Source: Fictibacillus fluitans
GTDB taxonomy: Bacteria; Bacillota; Bacilli; Bacillales; Fictibacillaceae
Length of the DNA: 64,000 bases
Direction of reading: 5' to 3'
Assembly: GCF_030418125.1 (NCBI RefSeq)
Contig: NZ_JAUHTR010000006.1
Coordinates: 124,001-188,000, forward strand
The position numbers and the translations under genes are program-made. A model generated the notes under the pieces. It did not search any database. It had not been told where the DNA came from and was given only the letters and a program-made list of their open reading frames with translations. This document shows positions 7,327 to 16,345 of the stretch, piece by piece (position 1 is the stretch's first letter; every line of letters begins with the position of its first letter).

Positions 7327-9294
7327 TTATTGAAGACGTTCATAAGCTTTAATGTAGTCCACAACCACATCAGCAAATGTAGCGTGCGACCAGGTCAGCG
7401 GAGCTACAGAGAGCGGATCACCGGTAAATGGATGCAGTTGCTCAGGAAGGACCCCGCTCGTAAACGCATGATTCGCCACCCAATCAAGGTAATGCTTATG
7501 TTCCTGCAATTCGGATAAGCTCTTTGCGGTATAGATTTTCCACTTTGCCAGCCAAAGTGTGCAAATGATCCATGGATTTCCGGGAACTCTCTCTACCTCG
7601 TGAGTCTGCTGGAAATAATAATCGTTAAAATAGCGGGCAACACCGCCAACATCTGTTTTGATATACAGCTCACGCTCAATCGCTTCCATGGTCGAGCAAA
7701 TGCGCGGGTCGTCCGGGGAAAATACGCCAAAGGCAAACAATCCGTAAATGCTGCTTTCGATCGTGAAATCCTTCTTAACTTCCCGCGTTTCTTCATCAAG
7801 ATAGATTCCGCGCAGGAACCGGCCCGCATCTTCATCGTACAGATGGGTTTCAATGCCCTTCTTTACCCGCTCAGCGCCGGTTTTATAGCGGGCTGCCCGG
7901 TCATCCTCTCCAAACAAAAGGGCAAAATTGTGGGCAGCCATCAGGCCACCGTAAACACCGGCACATGTAAACGAAAAAATCCCTCTTCTTTCTTCCCAAA
8001 GATCATAGGACGGGCTTGGCAAATCCAGCTCATCATCCATGAACCCAAGCAAAAATCGTGCTCCCGGCCTGACAAGCGACCGGTACAGAGACTGTGCAAA
8101 TTCGATGTCACCGGTCTCTTGGTAATGCTCCCAGAATGCCCATAACACGAGTGCAGTTTCATCTTCCTGGATGGGAAGCTGCTCTTTGCCATTCTTTCCG
8201 ACATTCGGATGCCAGCTGGAACCAATGGATCCGTCTGGATTGTATTTATGGTGCAAATAGCCTTCCTTCGTCAGAACATCAGAGCATCTTCTGTAAAAGT
8301 TTTTCACCATTCCCTGATATCCGGATTTGGCGATCGCTGCCGCAACCAGCGCCCCGTCCCTTGGCCACATATAACTGTAATGGTCCCGGTTGTACTGCTG
8401 GATGTCAGAGTCATTCGCTGCCATGATATAGCCGTTTTCATTCGTCTGTGTCCTTACTACAAGCAGGCTTCGTTTATAAAGAGAAAGAATTTCATCGCTT
8501 AAATCGGTTTGGGGCAAATGGGATTTGTTTGCCCATCTTCGCCAGTAGATCAGAATTTTATCAATGGTTAAAGAAGGACCGATTTCCTGGACATAGTCAT
8601 TCAGCGAATCCACTTCTTCACGGTTGCGGCCGATGGTCATCCAGTAAAAGGCTTCAACCGTTTGCTCCCCGCCTACTGTATGCTCCACTGCAAAGGTACT
8701 GTCGACAGAACCCTGTGCAATAGGATTGATATGCAGTGATCCGTCTTCCGCATCCTTCCATGTGCCTTCTGCACTTTGAAACCGTTTAATACCTGTTGTA
8801 TACTGCGAAATGCTGTTGTTGACAAAAAGCGCATTAAACAAAAAATACCGGTTCTTTTTATAGTGGACAATCGATTTTGAATCAGGGGCAAAATAGGCCG
8901 TGTCCCCGACTTCTGTTTCATAAATATTAAGATCCTGGTGAAAAAACAGCCGGATCTTTTTTTCATGCGGGGTGGTATTCGTTACTTTAATTCTTCGGAT
9001 AAAGATGTTTTCACGCTGATGAACTCCGTCCTCAAAAACGAGGCGGAGGCCCATCTGCTTGTTTTCTGCTGTACAGCAGGTCACAAGAGAATCTTTATGA
9101 TAATCATTGTGAATCGACCATGATTCAGAGGAAAGCCAGGAGAATTGGCCGTCTGACCAAATCCCCACTCTGTTGGCATGTCCTTGTACGTGATTTTGTT
9201 GTCCGACAAATGGGTAGTAGATATCTCTGATCTGAAGGTGCCGATCGATATTAACGAGAATCTTGCCGTTTCCGGCCACAAGCTCCCTTGGCAT
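7327..9294 (-). CDS. Glycoside hydrolase family 15 (glucoamylase-like/alpha-glucan hydrolase)
   Basis: 655 residues, no signal peptide, so intracellular. The N-terminal beta-rich domain (about 1-270) precedes an alpha/alpha barrel. GH15 motifs: YMWPRDGAL (about 310), QEDETALVLWAF, YDLWEERRGIFSFTCA (candidate general acid Glu), LPEQLHPFTGDP (candidate general base Glu) and the closing PLTWSHATF. Members hydrolyse terminal alpha-glucosidic bonds (glucoamylase, glucodextranase, trehalase). Last gene of the four-gene glucan operon, 6 nt after the nucleotidyltransferase fusion. Its ribosome site is weak, suggesting coupling. Likely role: release of glucose from the polymer or oligosaccharide the operon makes (inference). 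Confidence 0.88.
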   Translation of the reverse strand: MPRELVAGNGKILVNIDRHLQIRDIYYPFVGQQNHVQGHANRVGIWSDGQFSWLSSESWSIHNDYHKDSLVTCCTAENKQMGLRLVFEDGVHQRENIFIRRIKVTNTTPHEKKIRLFFHQDLNIYETEVGDTAYFAPDSKSIVHYKKNRYFLFNALFVNNSISQYTTGIKRFQSAEGTWKDAEDGSLHINPIAQGSVDSTFAVEHTVGGEQTVEAFYWMTIGRNREEVDSLNDYVQEIGPSLTIDKILIYWRRWANKSHLPQTDLSDEILSLYKRSLLVVRTQTNENGYIMAANDSDIQQYNRDHYSYMWPRDGALVAAAIAKSGYQGMVKNFYRRCSDVLTKEGYLHHKYNPDGSIGSSWHPNVGKNGKEQLPIQEDETALVLWAFWEHYQETGDIEFAQSLYRSLVRPGARFLLGFMDDELDLPSPSYDLWEERRGIFSFTCAGVYGGLMAAHNFALLFGEDDRAARYKTGAERVKKGIETHLYDEDAGRFLRGIYLDEETREVKKDFTIESSIYGLFAFGVFSPDDPRICSTMEAIERELYIKTDVGGVARYFNDYYFQQTHEVERVPGNPWIICTLWLAKWKIYTAKSLSELQEHKHYLDWVANHAFTSGVLPEQLHPFTGDPLSVAPLTWSHATFADVVVDYIKAYERLQ

Positions 9295-9300
9295 AGGGGA

Positions 9301-11712
9301 TCAGACCTGCTGATACTGCCGGATTTTATTAATAAATTCCGCTGCAGCTTCCTTCGCTTGATCCATATCTGACCCTTGAGAATACACAGTAAAGATCGGC
9401 TGCTCTACATCCGGAAGGATCAGCGTCCAGCCTCCCTGAGGATGAAAGACTTTAATACCGTCGACCAGTTCTACATTGTTATCCCGGATATCTTCCATTA
9501 ATCGTCTCATGACTTTTCCTTTTTTATCCCACGGACAAGGGACATACTCTCTCAGCATGTTCACGTTTGGCAGTAAATCGACCAGTTCAGACAGTGAAAT
9601 CTGCTGGGTGGCCATCATTTCCAGAATGTGAATAAGCGCATACTGTGCATCATACTGGAAGTTCATCACTCCGCTGCCAACTTCCATAATCGAGCGTGGA
9701 TTGGCTTTTGTGCGGATCAGCCTTCCGTTCAGACGCCCGGCCAGGCTGTCAAGATCGGATGAGCCGTAAATCGGAATAGCCATTTCGTTTTGTTTTCCTT
9801 CATAGAAGGTAACCAGAACATAAAGAGAAAGCATCGTTTCTTCATCAAGCAGCTTTCCGGATTCCGTAATCAGGCTGAGTGTTTCTCCAGCCTCTCCAAC
9901 CAGAATTCCGAGATTCGCATTGGTCACCCTTACAAACGATGCCATTTCCTCTGCTCCCGTCTGGGAAGGTACGGTAAGAAATTCGCAGTCCAGCTTGTTG
10001 AAAAGAATCGGAATAAAGCTTAAATACGGCTGGTGGTTGTAGTTAACTACAATTCGGAATTTGGAATTCTTGATGCGCTTTGTGTTCACAGTTTGAAGGA
10101 GCGCTTCGATATATTCTTCATTTTTAAAATTGTTGTGAGTACCCTTGCCAATCATGTCAAAGGCTGCACGACGGTAATCTTCCTGCCAATAAGCGTTTTC
10201 AATCTTTCGCTCGAGATCAGGGTGGATCGGAAGTCCTTTATGATCATAGAACTCGATGAACACCTGCTTCTCCCCGCCTCTGTTCGAGAATCGGATGTAG
10301 ACGCCGCCCTGGAGGCTTTCTTCCTCAATCGCAAAACGTACAACTGGTGCCACAGTCGGGCTGATGTCGCACGTATTGATTCCCGATGACAAAAGTCCTT
10401 GAATAAATGCCCCTTTGATCAGTTCAGAAAAAGAATGAGAATCGCTGGCAATGGCGATATGGCATCCATGGGGAAGGACTGCGCCATAAGCTGATGCAAG
10501 TCTTGCGATATAATCCGGTGTAATTTCCACGTTGGCAATTCCGGAAACTCCCCGTCCTCCAAACAGTGATTTGGTGGCTTTGCGTCCCCATATTAAAGAG
10601 GTATGAACGAGTGCCTCATCATAAATTTCCTTTTCCGGCCAAATTTTCACTTCCGGTTTTAATGTAGAGCGCTTTCCGATTTTGCAGTGGTTGCCGACAA
10701 CCGCATGCTCATAAATAGTGGCTCCCTGTTCAACCATGATTCCGTTCGCCAGTGTGGCGCCTCTGAGCTCACAATCAGAACCCACATACACATCATGCCA
10801 AAGGATACTCTTTTTCAAGGATGCCTTGGAGGATATTACGTTGTTACGGCCAATAACAGAGTAGCTTTTTACATCCGCACCTGAACGGATAACTGCTCCG
10901 TCTGCGATATGAACCGGGCTTTCCATCTTAACCCCGTCCTCAATAACCACATTGTTTCCAACCCAAATCCCTTTATCGATTTCGTGGCCTGAGAATGGCA
11001 GGTTAACCTCTCCGTCGAGCATGTCACGGTGAGACTGGCGGTATTGCTGCAAGCTGCCGATATCGGACCAATATCCGTCTGCAGGGAATCCGTACAGAGG
11101 ACGTCCTTCTTTCATGAGAAGCGGGAAGAGGTCTTTACTGAAATCCGTTTGTACATCCTTCTCCATATAGTTGAAGATCTCCGGTTCGAGAACATAAATT
11201 CCGGTGTTGACTGTATCACTGAAAACTTCGCTCCAGCTTGGTTTTTCAAGGAAACGGATGATTTCTCCGTCCTGATTGGTCATAATGACGCCATATTCCA
11301 GCGGAGATTCTACCTGTTTCATAAAAATAGTTACAAGCGAATCCTTTTCAACATGATAATTGATGCCTTTGGACAGATCAAAGTCGGTTAATGCGTCACC
11401 GCTGATTACAATAAAGCGCTCGTCCAAAAATTCCTCGGCATTTTTGATGCTTCCTGCCGTTCCGAGAGGAGTGGTTTCTTCAAAATAATGAAGATTAACT
11501 CCAAAGTCACTGCCGTCGCCAAAATAATTTTTAATCGCTTCTGGCATATAGTGAAGCGTGACAGCAATATCGGTGATGCCGTATTTTTTGAGCAGTTCAA
11601 TACTGTACTCCATAACAGGCTTATGAAGCAGCGGCACCATAGGTTTTGGCAGATTGCAAGTTAACGGACGAAGACGGGTTCCTTTTCCCCCAGCCATTAT
11701 TACACCTTTCAT
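9301..11712 (-). CDS. Sugar-phosphate nucleotidyltransferase fused to a degenerate phosphohexomutase domain
   Basis: 803 residues. Domain 1 (about 1-235): COG1208-type nucleotidyltransferase with GGKGTRLRPLT and LPKPMVP, SGDALTDFDL and LEKPSW, competent by sequence to make an NDP-sugar. Domain 2 (about 245-350): left-handed beta-helix repeats (IWVGNNVVIEDGV, ATIYEHAVVGN). Domain 3 (about 375-803): phosphoglucomutase/phosphomannomutase fold. Here the phosphoserine loop (usually TASHNP) reads RFSNRG around Ser476, the metal loop (DGDxDR) reads GEAGET near 606-611, and the C-terminal phosphate loop (RxSxTEP) reads LPDVEQP. Mutase activity is therefore unlikely. Operon context suggests it supplies the donor for the GT4 domain encoded upstream. 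Ribosome site AAGGGG. Confidence 0.87.
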   Translation of the reverse strand: MKGVIMAGGKGTRLRPLTCNLPKPMVPLLHKPVMEYSIELLKKYGITDIAVTLHYMPEAIKNYFGDGSDFGVNLHYFEETTPLGTAGSIKNAEEFLDERFIVISGDALTDFDLSKGINYHVEKDSLVTIFMKQVESPLEYGVIMTNQDGEIIRFLEKPSWSEVFSDTVNTGIYVLEPEIFNYMEKDVQTDFSKDLFPLLMKEGRPLYGFPADGYWSDIGSLQQYRQSHRDMLDGEVNLPFSGHEIDKGIWVGNNVVIEDGVKMESPVHIADGAVIRSGADVKSYSVIGRNNVISSKASLKKSILWHDVYVGSDCELRGATLANGIMVEQGATIYEHAVVGNHCKIGKRSTLKPEVKIWPEKEIYDEALVHTSLIWGRKATKSLFGGRGVSGIANVEITPDYIARLASAYGAVLPHGCHIAIASDSHSFSELIKGAFIQGLLSSGINTCDISPTVAPVVRFAIEEESLQGGVYIRFSNRGGEKQVFIEFYDHKGLPIHPDLERKIENAYWQEDYRRAAFDMIGKGTHNNFKNEEYIEALLQTVNTKRIKNSKFRIVVNYNHQPYLSFIPILFNKLDCEFLTVPSQTGAEEMASFVRVTNANLGILVGEAGETLSLITESGKLLDEETMLSLYVLVTFYEGKQNEMAIPIYGSSDLDSLAGRLNGRLIRTKANPRSIMEVGSGVMNFQYDAQYALIHILEMMATQQISLSELVDLLPNVNMLREYVPCPWDKKGKVMRRLMEDIRDNNVELVDGIKVFHPQGGWTLILPDVEQPIFTVYSQGSDMDQAKEAAAEFINKIRQYQQV

Positions 11713-11726
11713 TTAAACACAGCCCC

Positions 11727-14504
11727 TTATACCGGATTTTTTTGTAAACATTGTTCATACAATGCGCTAGTTTGTTGAGCAATTTTATTCCAGTTAAAAA
11801 CAGTTTCCGCTTCTCTTTTGCCGTTGCTGGCGAGAGTGTGCCTCAGGTGTTCGTTTTGAGCAAGCGTGAGGACTGCCCATGCAAGGCTTTCAGCATTATC
11901 CGGATAGATTTTTAATCCGGTTTCTTCATGACGGACAATGTCTTTCAAGCCGCCAGTTTCAGAGACGACCGTTGCTTTTCCTGCAGCCATCCCCTCAAGT
12001 GCCACAATCCCAAAAGGTTCGTACAGACTCGGGAACAGTGCAATATCGCATTCAGACAATAGCCGGTTGCGGTCTTCATCCGACACGAAACCGCTGAATG
12101 TGACAATACCGCCAAGCCCTTCATGGTGCACCCGGTTGCGATATTCATCGAGCATTGGCCCTTTGCCGGCAATGATAAACTTAATATTTTGGTTTTTCTG
12201 CCGGATCAGATGAGCTGCATCAATGATCGTTTGAAACCCTTTTTCTTTCACAACCCGGCCGACGGAAAAGACAAGCACTTCTTGCGGTTCTTTAAACCGG
12301 TAGCCGTCAGTCACTTCTTCAGTTTGTATTAATTCAGGATCCACCCCGTTTGGCAGAATTGTAATCTTGTCCTCCGGAACTTTGAAGACGGTGGCTACCT
12401 CATCTTTCATATACGGGCTGCAGACAATTACTTCACTCGCTTCATAACAGAGCTCCCATTCTTTCTGGTTGATCTCGTATTGAAGAGCATTATGAATACC
12501 GTTGTTCCGTCCATGTTCGGTGGCATGGATGGTCGCAATCAACGGAATGTTCAGTTCATGCTTCAATCCTGTAGCCGCCACACACACGAGCCAGTCATGG
12601 GCATGGATGCAGTCAAAGTTGATTTTCTTCGCCAGTTCCCTTCCCTGATCCGCAATAGCAAGATTTAAGCTGCCTGTCCAATGGAAGAATTGATCGGTCT
12701 GCGGCTGATTGGACTGTACCCGGTACACATGAATTCCCTGATTCACTTCGTAGGACGGATACCCTTCCACATGGCAGGTTACAACGTGAACCTCCTGGCC
12801 CTGTTTTACAAGAGTCTTAGCGAGGTCGAATACGTGCCTTGCCAGTCCGCCGACAACCATCGGAGGGAACTCCCAGGAAAGCATGAGGACTTTTAATTTG
12901 TTTGGTTCTGAAAGTGTGCTGTGATGTTGTTGGATATATTGGTCATGAGGAGTTTCAAAATAGCTGGTATCAATATCATTTAAAAACGGAAAGTCCTGTT
13001 CAAAAGCTTCTATGGATGCGGTGTCTTGTGGTGACTGATCTAACAATTCTTTTATGATATGAAAGCGTTCAATATGGGTATTAAAACGCTCATTCGCATA
13101 TTGTGCAGCCGTCTCATTGTCGACGATAAACGCCCAGTCCGAACTTACGGCAAGCATCCACTCGCGGATCATCTGTTTGATGTAACGTCTGGTTACCGGG
13201 GTCATCGGCGAATGCGTGGCAGCAGCCGTAATCATTTCTCTTTCGCATTTATGCAAGTGGCGGTACATCCATGCATTCTTTTCGTTCAGCCAGACTTCTC
13301 CATATTCATTTCTGCCCCATGTCGAAAACGAGGCATGTACCGTTTGCAAATCCTGGTAATGACGGTTGATAAACTCATTTGGCGTGACCCATTCCACCCT
13401 GCCCTTGCAGGCTTCCTGTACGGCGAGGATCCAGTCAGTTCCTTCAAACCACCAGTGGCCGAACAACTCTGCATCAAACGGAGCTGTAATCAGATGCGGA
13501 GGAAAGGATTCTTCTTCTTTTTCGCTTAGTGTGTGTTCCAGTGTCTGAACAAAATGCTCGGCATGCTGTTGTACTTTTCCTTCCGCCCATTCCCGGACAT
13601 AGACTTGCTTTTCTTCATCCGGACCAGTGATCCTGTGATATTTCAGGCCAGTGTCGATCCTGATTCCTTCAGGATGAATATGGGGAAGGATGTAATCAAT
13701 ATCCCTGTTATAGGCAATGTCACGGTAAAACTCCCGATAGTCGGTGTCTCCCGGGTATCCGTCGACCGAACTCCAGACTTTGCCTGATATTTCTCGGTTT
13801 CTTGGAAAGAGCGCAACGCCATGCGGTGAGAATACAGGGGATCCAATACCTCTTGCCGCCTTTGGACTGCTGTTCAAGAGCGTTTGTTCATCTACAAACG
13901 TGTATTTTATGCCCTTTTGATGGAGCAGCTTATCAACGCCCGGGGTATATGCACATTCTGGCAGCCAGAAACCTTTTGGCATTTCACCAAAATACTTATT
14001 AAAGGTTTTGATTCCCATATCAACCTGGGCTTCCAGTGCTTCATGCGTTTGAATATAAGGCAAAAAGGCATGGGTTGCTGCTGTTGTAAAGCATTCAACC
14101 GCTCCGCGCTTATGATGATGCTTAAAGCCATCGAGCAAATTCTGATTCCATTTAAAGAACGTCTCACGAATTTTCTCATAGCGGTCGCTGTAAAACCGGA
14201 TCACTTCGGTCTCTTCTTGATTAAGGGATCGAAGCTTTTCTTTTTTAATTAAATGATCGGTGCTGTCCAGGTACTCCAAATATCTTCGCTGAAGCACAGG
14301 GTCTGACAGCATTTCCATTACTGGGGGAGAAAAGGAAATACTCCACGTAAAACCTTCAGGCTGGCGGTCCAGTGCCCAAAGCAACGGGATGTATGTTTCT
14401 GTCATTGCTTCAAATACCCATCGCTCTTCCAGGCGGTTGGCTTCCTTGTGTTTAACATATGGAAGATGGGCATGCAGTATAAATGTGAAATATCCACTTT
14501 TCAT
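11727..14504 (-). CDS. GH57 alpha-glucan branching-type enzyme fused to GT4 glycosyltransferase
   Basis: 925 residues, cytosolic. N-terminal GH57 part (about 1-530): FILHAHLPYV, GFWLPECAY (nucleophile Glu), APFDAELFGHWWFEG (acid/base Asp), then the helical region with MLAVSSDWAFIVD. C-terminal GT4 part (about 540-925): LSWEFPPMVVGGLARHV, IHAHDW, LPNGVDPELI, FSVGRVVKEKGF and SLYEPFGIVALEGMAAGK. GH57 members with this layout are 1,4-alpha-glucan branching enzymes, and the GT4 half resembles glycogen/maltosaccharide synthases, so one polypeptide could both elongate and branch a glucan. Ribosome site TAGGAG; 12 nt after the DUF4912 gene. Donor sugar not determined. Confidence 0.88.
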   Translation of the reverse strand: MKSGYFTFILHAHLPYVKHKEANRLEERWVFEAMTETYIPLLWALDRQPEGFTWSISFSPPVMEMLSDPVLQRRYLEYLDSTDHLIKKEKLRSLNQEETEVIRFYSDRYEKIRETFFKWNQNLLDGFKHHHKRGAVECFTTAATHAFLPYIQTHEALEAQVDMGIKTFNKYFGEMPKGFWLPECAYTPGVDKLLHQKGIKYTFVDEQTLLNSSPKAARGIGSPVFSPHGVALFPRNREISGKVWSSVDGYPGDTDYREFYRDIAYNRDIDYILPHIHPEGIRIDTGLKYHRITGPDEEKQVYVREWAEGKVQQHAEHFVQTLEHTLSEKEEESFPPHLITAPFDAELFGHWWFEGTDWILAVQEACKGRVEWVTPNEFINRHYQDLQTVHASFSTWGRNEYGEVWLNEKNAWMYRHLHKCEREMITAAATHSPMTPVTRRYIKQMIREWMLAVSSDWAFIVDNETAAQYANERFNTHIERFHIIKELLDQSPQDTASIEAFEQDFPFLNDIDTSYFETPHDQYIQQHHSTLSEPNKLKVLMLSWEFPPMVVGGLARHVFDLAKTLVKQGQEVHVVTCHVEGYPSYEVNQGIHVYRVQSNQPQTDQFFHWTGSLNLAIADQGRELAKKINFDCIHAHDWLVCVAATGLKHELNIPLIATIHATEHGRNNGIHNALQYEINQKEWELCYEASEVIVCSPYMKDEVATVFKVPEDKITILPNGVDPELIQTEEVTDGYRFKEPQEVLVFSVGRVVKEKGFQTIIDAAHLIRQKNQNIKFIIAGKGPMLDEYRNRVHHEGLGGIVTFSGFVSDEDRNRLLSECDIALFPSLYEPFGIVALEGMAAGKATVVSETGGLKDIVRHEETGLKIYPDNAESLAWAVLTLAQNEHLRHTLASNGKREAETVFNWNKIAQQTSALYEQCLQKNPV

Positions 14505-14516
14505 GGGTAAAAGCTC

Positions 14517-15203
14517 CTATCTGATTTTTTGATAGTATGAATAGCTGCTGAAATTCTCCATCCATTCCGGTTCATACGCGTTGCCGTTTTTCCAATTCAA
14601 TACGTTTTGTGAACGATGATCGTTCGCGGCGTCGCGGGGAGTTTCAACAGGGTTTGATCGCAATACAGTAAAGAAGCTTCCATCGAACGTTTTGGTGCCG
14701 ATATCAATTACATACGTGCGGTCAGGCTCCAAATGCTGCAAAAACCAGTTGTTCGTCATTTCTGGCAAATCAATTTCAAAGCTGCGGTGAGAGTTATGGC
14801 CTTGAAAGATGATATCCGTAACGTCATAGATTTTCATCTTTTTGGGAAGATCGCTCCAGCTGGTCCTGAAATGATGCTCAACCATTTTCCGTTTCATGGC
14901 TGAAATGCTCCAGTATACAAAAATACTGGTTGGCGACTGCACCATCGCAAAAAGAGTATCTTCGTCAAATTCATACGGCATTACCCAATTAATTTTGGGC
15001 GGTTCTACAACAATTTCACTCGGTTCTGCCGGCTTTACATAAACGGTGCCTTCCTTTTTGCTCTTTGGCTCCATTGCTTTTCCTGCCTCCTGGCGGTATT
15101 TGTTCCACCGGTATTGTACTTTGCCGATCGAGAGGTTCATTCTTTCGGCAATTTGCTGAAGGGTCAACCCTTTTTCCTTCATTTTGACAATTTCATTAAT
15201 CAT
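14517..15203 (-). CDS. HTH-DUF4912 protein, first gene of the glucan operon
   Basis: 228 residues from ATG 15203, preceded by GGGGTGA; an in-frame upstream ATG (15251) has no good ribosome site. Residues 1-40 form a helix-turn-helix (GLTLQQIAERMNLSIGKVQY). Residues about 70-200 match DUF4912, with YEFDEDTLFAMVQSP and SIFVYWSIS and a beta-sandwich pattern (FEIDLPEM, YVIDIGTKTFDGSFFTV), a family often encoded next to GH57 enzymes. The two parts suggest a glycan-sensing transcription regulator of its own operon (inference). Promoter at 15287-15315. Confidence 0.82.
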   Translation of the reverse strand: MINEIVKMKEKGLTLQQIAERMNLSIGKVQYRWNKYRQEAGKAMEPKSKKEGTVYVKPAEPSEIVVEPPKINWVMPYEFDEDTLFAMVQSPTSIFVYWSISAMKRKMVEHHFRTSWSDLPKKMKIYDVTDIIFQGHNSHRSFEIDLPEMTNNWFLQHLEPDRTYVIDIGTKTFDGSFFTVLRSNPVETPRDAANDHRSQNVLNWKNGNAYEPEWMENFSSYSYYQKIR

Positions 15204-15598
15204 TTTCTTCACCCCAGTTTTTTGTCTCCAATGCCCTGCCTCTGTTACCAAAATACTTTTATAAGCCTACCGATTTATTTGAAAATATCGTATCATTATG
15301 CATATATTTTCACAATATACAGAATTTGTAGAAATTTGTTGGTTGCTTGCCCTGTCTGCGAAAAATAGATATGTAAATTTTTTGTAACCGCTTAAAATCA
15401 CCTTATTCGACGATATCAATGGATATATCCACAAAATTCTACAAAAAACTCCATCATAACTTCTTCATGCTGGAAATACTGCCGAAATCCTCGTCGAAAT
15501 ATCTCGAAAAAGTTTAACGATTTGGCGAAAAATATACATTTTAACGGCATACTATGGTATAAAAAATAAGGGGCAGGTTTAAACATAAGGAGGTTTTT
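15204..15598. other. AT-rich divergent intergenic region (395 bp)
   Basis: No gene is visible here. It separates the minus-strand glucan operon from the plus-strand pair at 15599-16288. The operon promoter lies at 15287-15315. Several short AT-rich elements recur, including TTCTACAAA on both strands, which may be operator material. A CATACTAT element near 15550 preceded by GAAAAATAT resembles a sigma-E promoter for the plus-strand genes, but the match is weak. Confidence 0.5.
15287..15315 (-). promoter_or_regulatory. Sigma-A type promoter of the glucan operon
   Basis: TTGTGA, 17-bp spacer, then TACGAT preceded by TG (extended -10), on the minus strand. It lies about 84 nt upstream of the DUF4912 start. 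Confidence 0.65.
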
Positions 15599-15796
15599 AT
15601 GAATATTATTATTTTTTCCTTGTTGGCTATAGGACTGATTCTTCTTGCCATCTCTTTTCGCAAGGATAAAGGGAACAATCTTGAAGTACAGCTGGAGAAC
15701 TTTTCAATACAGATTTTGAAAGAAATGTATCAGGTAAAACAGAAGCTGAAGGTCATTGAAGATGGAATGACAACGCAGGATAAATCTAAAAACTAA
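15599..15796 (+). CDS. Small membrane-anchored coiled-coil protein
   Basis: 65 residues. One N-terminal transmembrane helix (residues 2-19, IIIFSLLAIGLILLAI) is followed by a charged, probably coiled-coil segment (LEVQLENFSIQILKEMYQ). A perfect AAGGAGG precedes ATG 15599. It is 18 nt upstream of the next gene and probably cotranscribed. I do not recognise the family. In B. subtilis two small genes (yqzC, yqzD) occupy this interval next to pst, but I cannot assign which corresponds. Confidence 0.72.
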   Translation: MNIIIFSLLAIGLILLAISFRKDKGNNLEVQLENFSIQILKEMYQVKQKLKVIEDGMTTQDKSKN

Positions 15797-15814
15797 AATA
15801 TTGGGGATTCGAGA

Positions 15815-16288
15815 ATGACACATACAACACTACGAGGTTTTGCGGCCGGAATGATTGTATCCTCCGGATTGATTGCAGGCGTCTACTATTCACAAACGCC
15901 TCCGGAAAAGGAAGTAAAAGCCGAAATAAATGACAGCACTGTCAATACATATTTACATTCAAAGAGTATGACAGCCATTACGACTGAAGAGCTGCAGGAA
16001 TTGAAAGAAAGCCGGGTGGCTGCGGCTGCACCGCAGGAGCAGGACACCCCTGATGCAGAGAAAAAACAAGCTGAGAAGCCAAAGGTTTATAAAACGACAC
16101 TCCATGTTACAAGAGGCATGAGCACAGGAGAGGTTTGTGAGTTTCTCGAAAAAGAACATATCATTAAAGACAGCAAGTCATATCTCAAATACTTGCGGAA
16201 AAACAAACTGGAAGGCCAAGTACGGTTTGGTACATTTAAAGTCGACAGCAGCATGGACTTTAAAAAACTGTCCGACGCCATCACTTAA
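15815..16288 (+). CDS. Membrane-anchored protein with C-terminal MltG/YrrL-like LysM-type segment
   Basis: 157 residues. Transmembrane anchor at about 8-27, an Ala/Glu/Lys-rich linker (about 65-95), then a C-terminal segment (TTLHVTRGMSTGEVCEFLEK, followed by LRKNKLEGQVRFGTFKV). That pattern matches the short N-terminal domain of endolytic transglycosylase MltG. The catalytic domain is absent, so it is probably a peptidoglycan-associated accessory protein facing outward (inference). Ribosome site GGGGA; ends at a bidirectional terminator shared with phoU. Confidence 0.72.
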   Translation: MTHTTLRGFAAGMIVSSGLIAGVYYSQTPPEKEVKAEINDSTVNTYLHSKSMTAITTEELQELKESRVAAAAPQEQDTPDAEKKQAEKPKVYKTTLHVTRGMSTGEVCEFLEKEHIIKDSKSYLKYLRKNKLEGQVRFGTFKVDSSMDFKKLSDAIT

Positions 16289-16307
16289 TATTAATGGAAC
16301 ATTTAAA

Positions 16308-16340
16308 GAAGGGAGCCTGCGATGCAGGCTCCCTTCTTTG
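16308..16340. terminator. Bidirectional terminator between 15815 gene and phoU
   Basis: A 14-bp perfect stem (AGAAGGGAGCCTGC and its complement, loop GAT) lies between convergent genes, with T residues after it on the plus strand. Confidence 0.85.
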
Positions 16341-16345
16341 CGACA

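Noticed and set aside
13059-13529. 156-codon plus-strand frame inside the GH57-GT4 gene
   Set aside because: Lies wholly antisense to a gene with intact catalytic motifs; no ribosome site or domain of its own.
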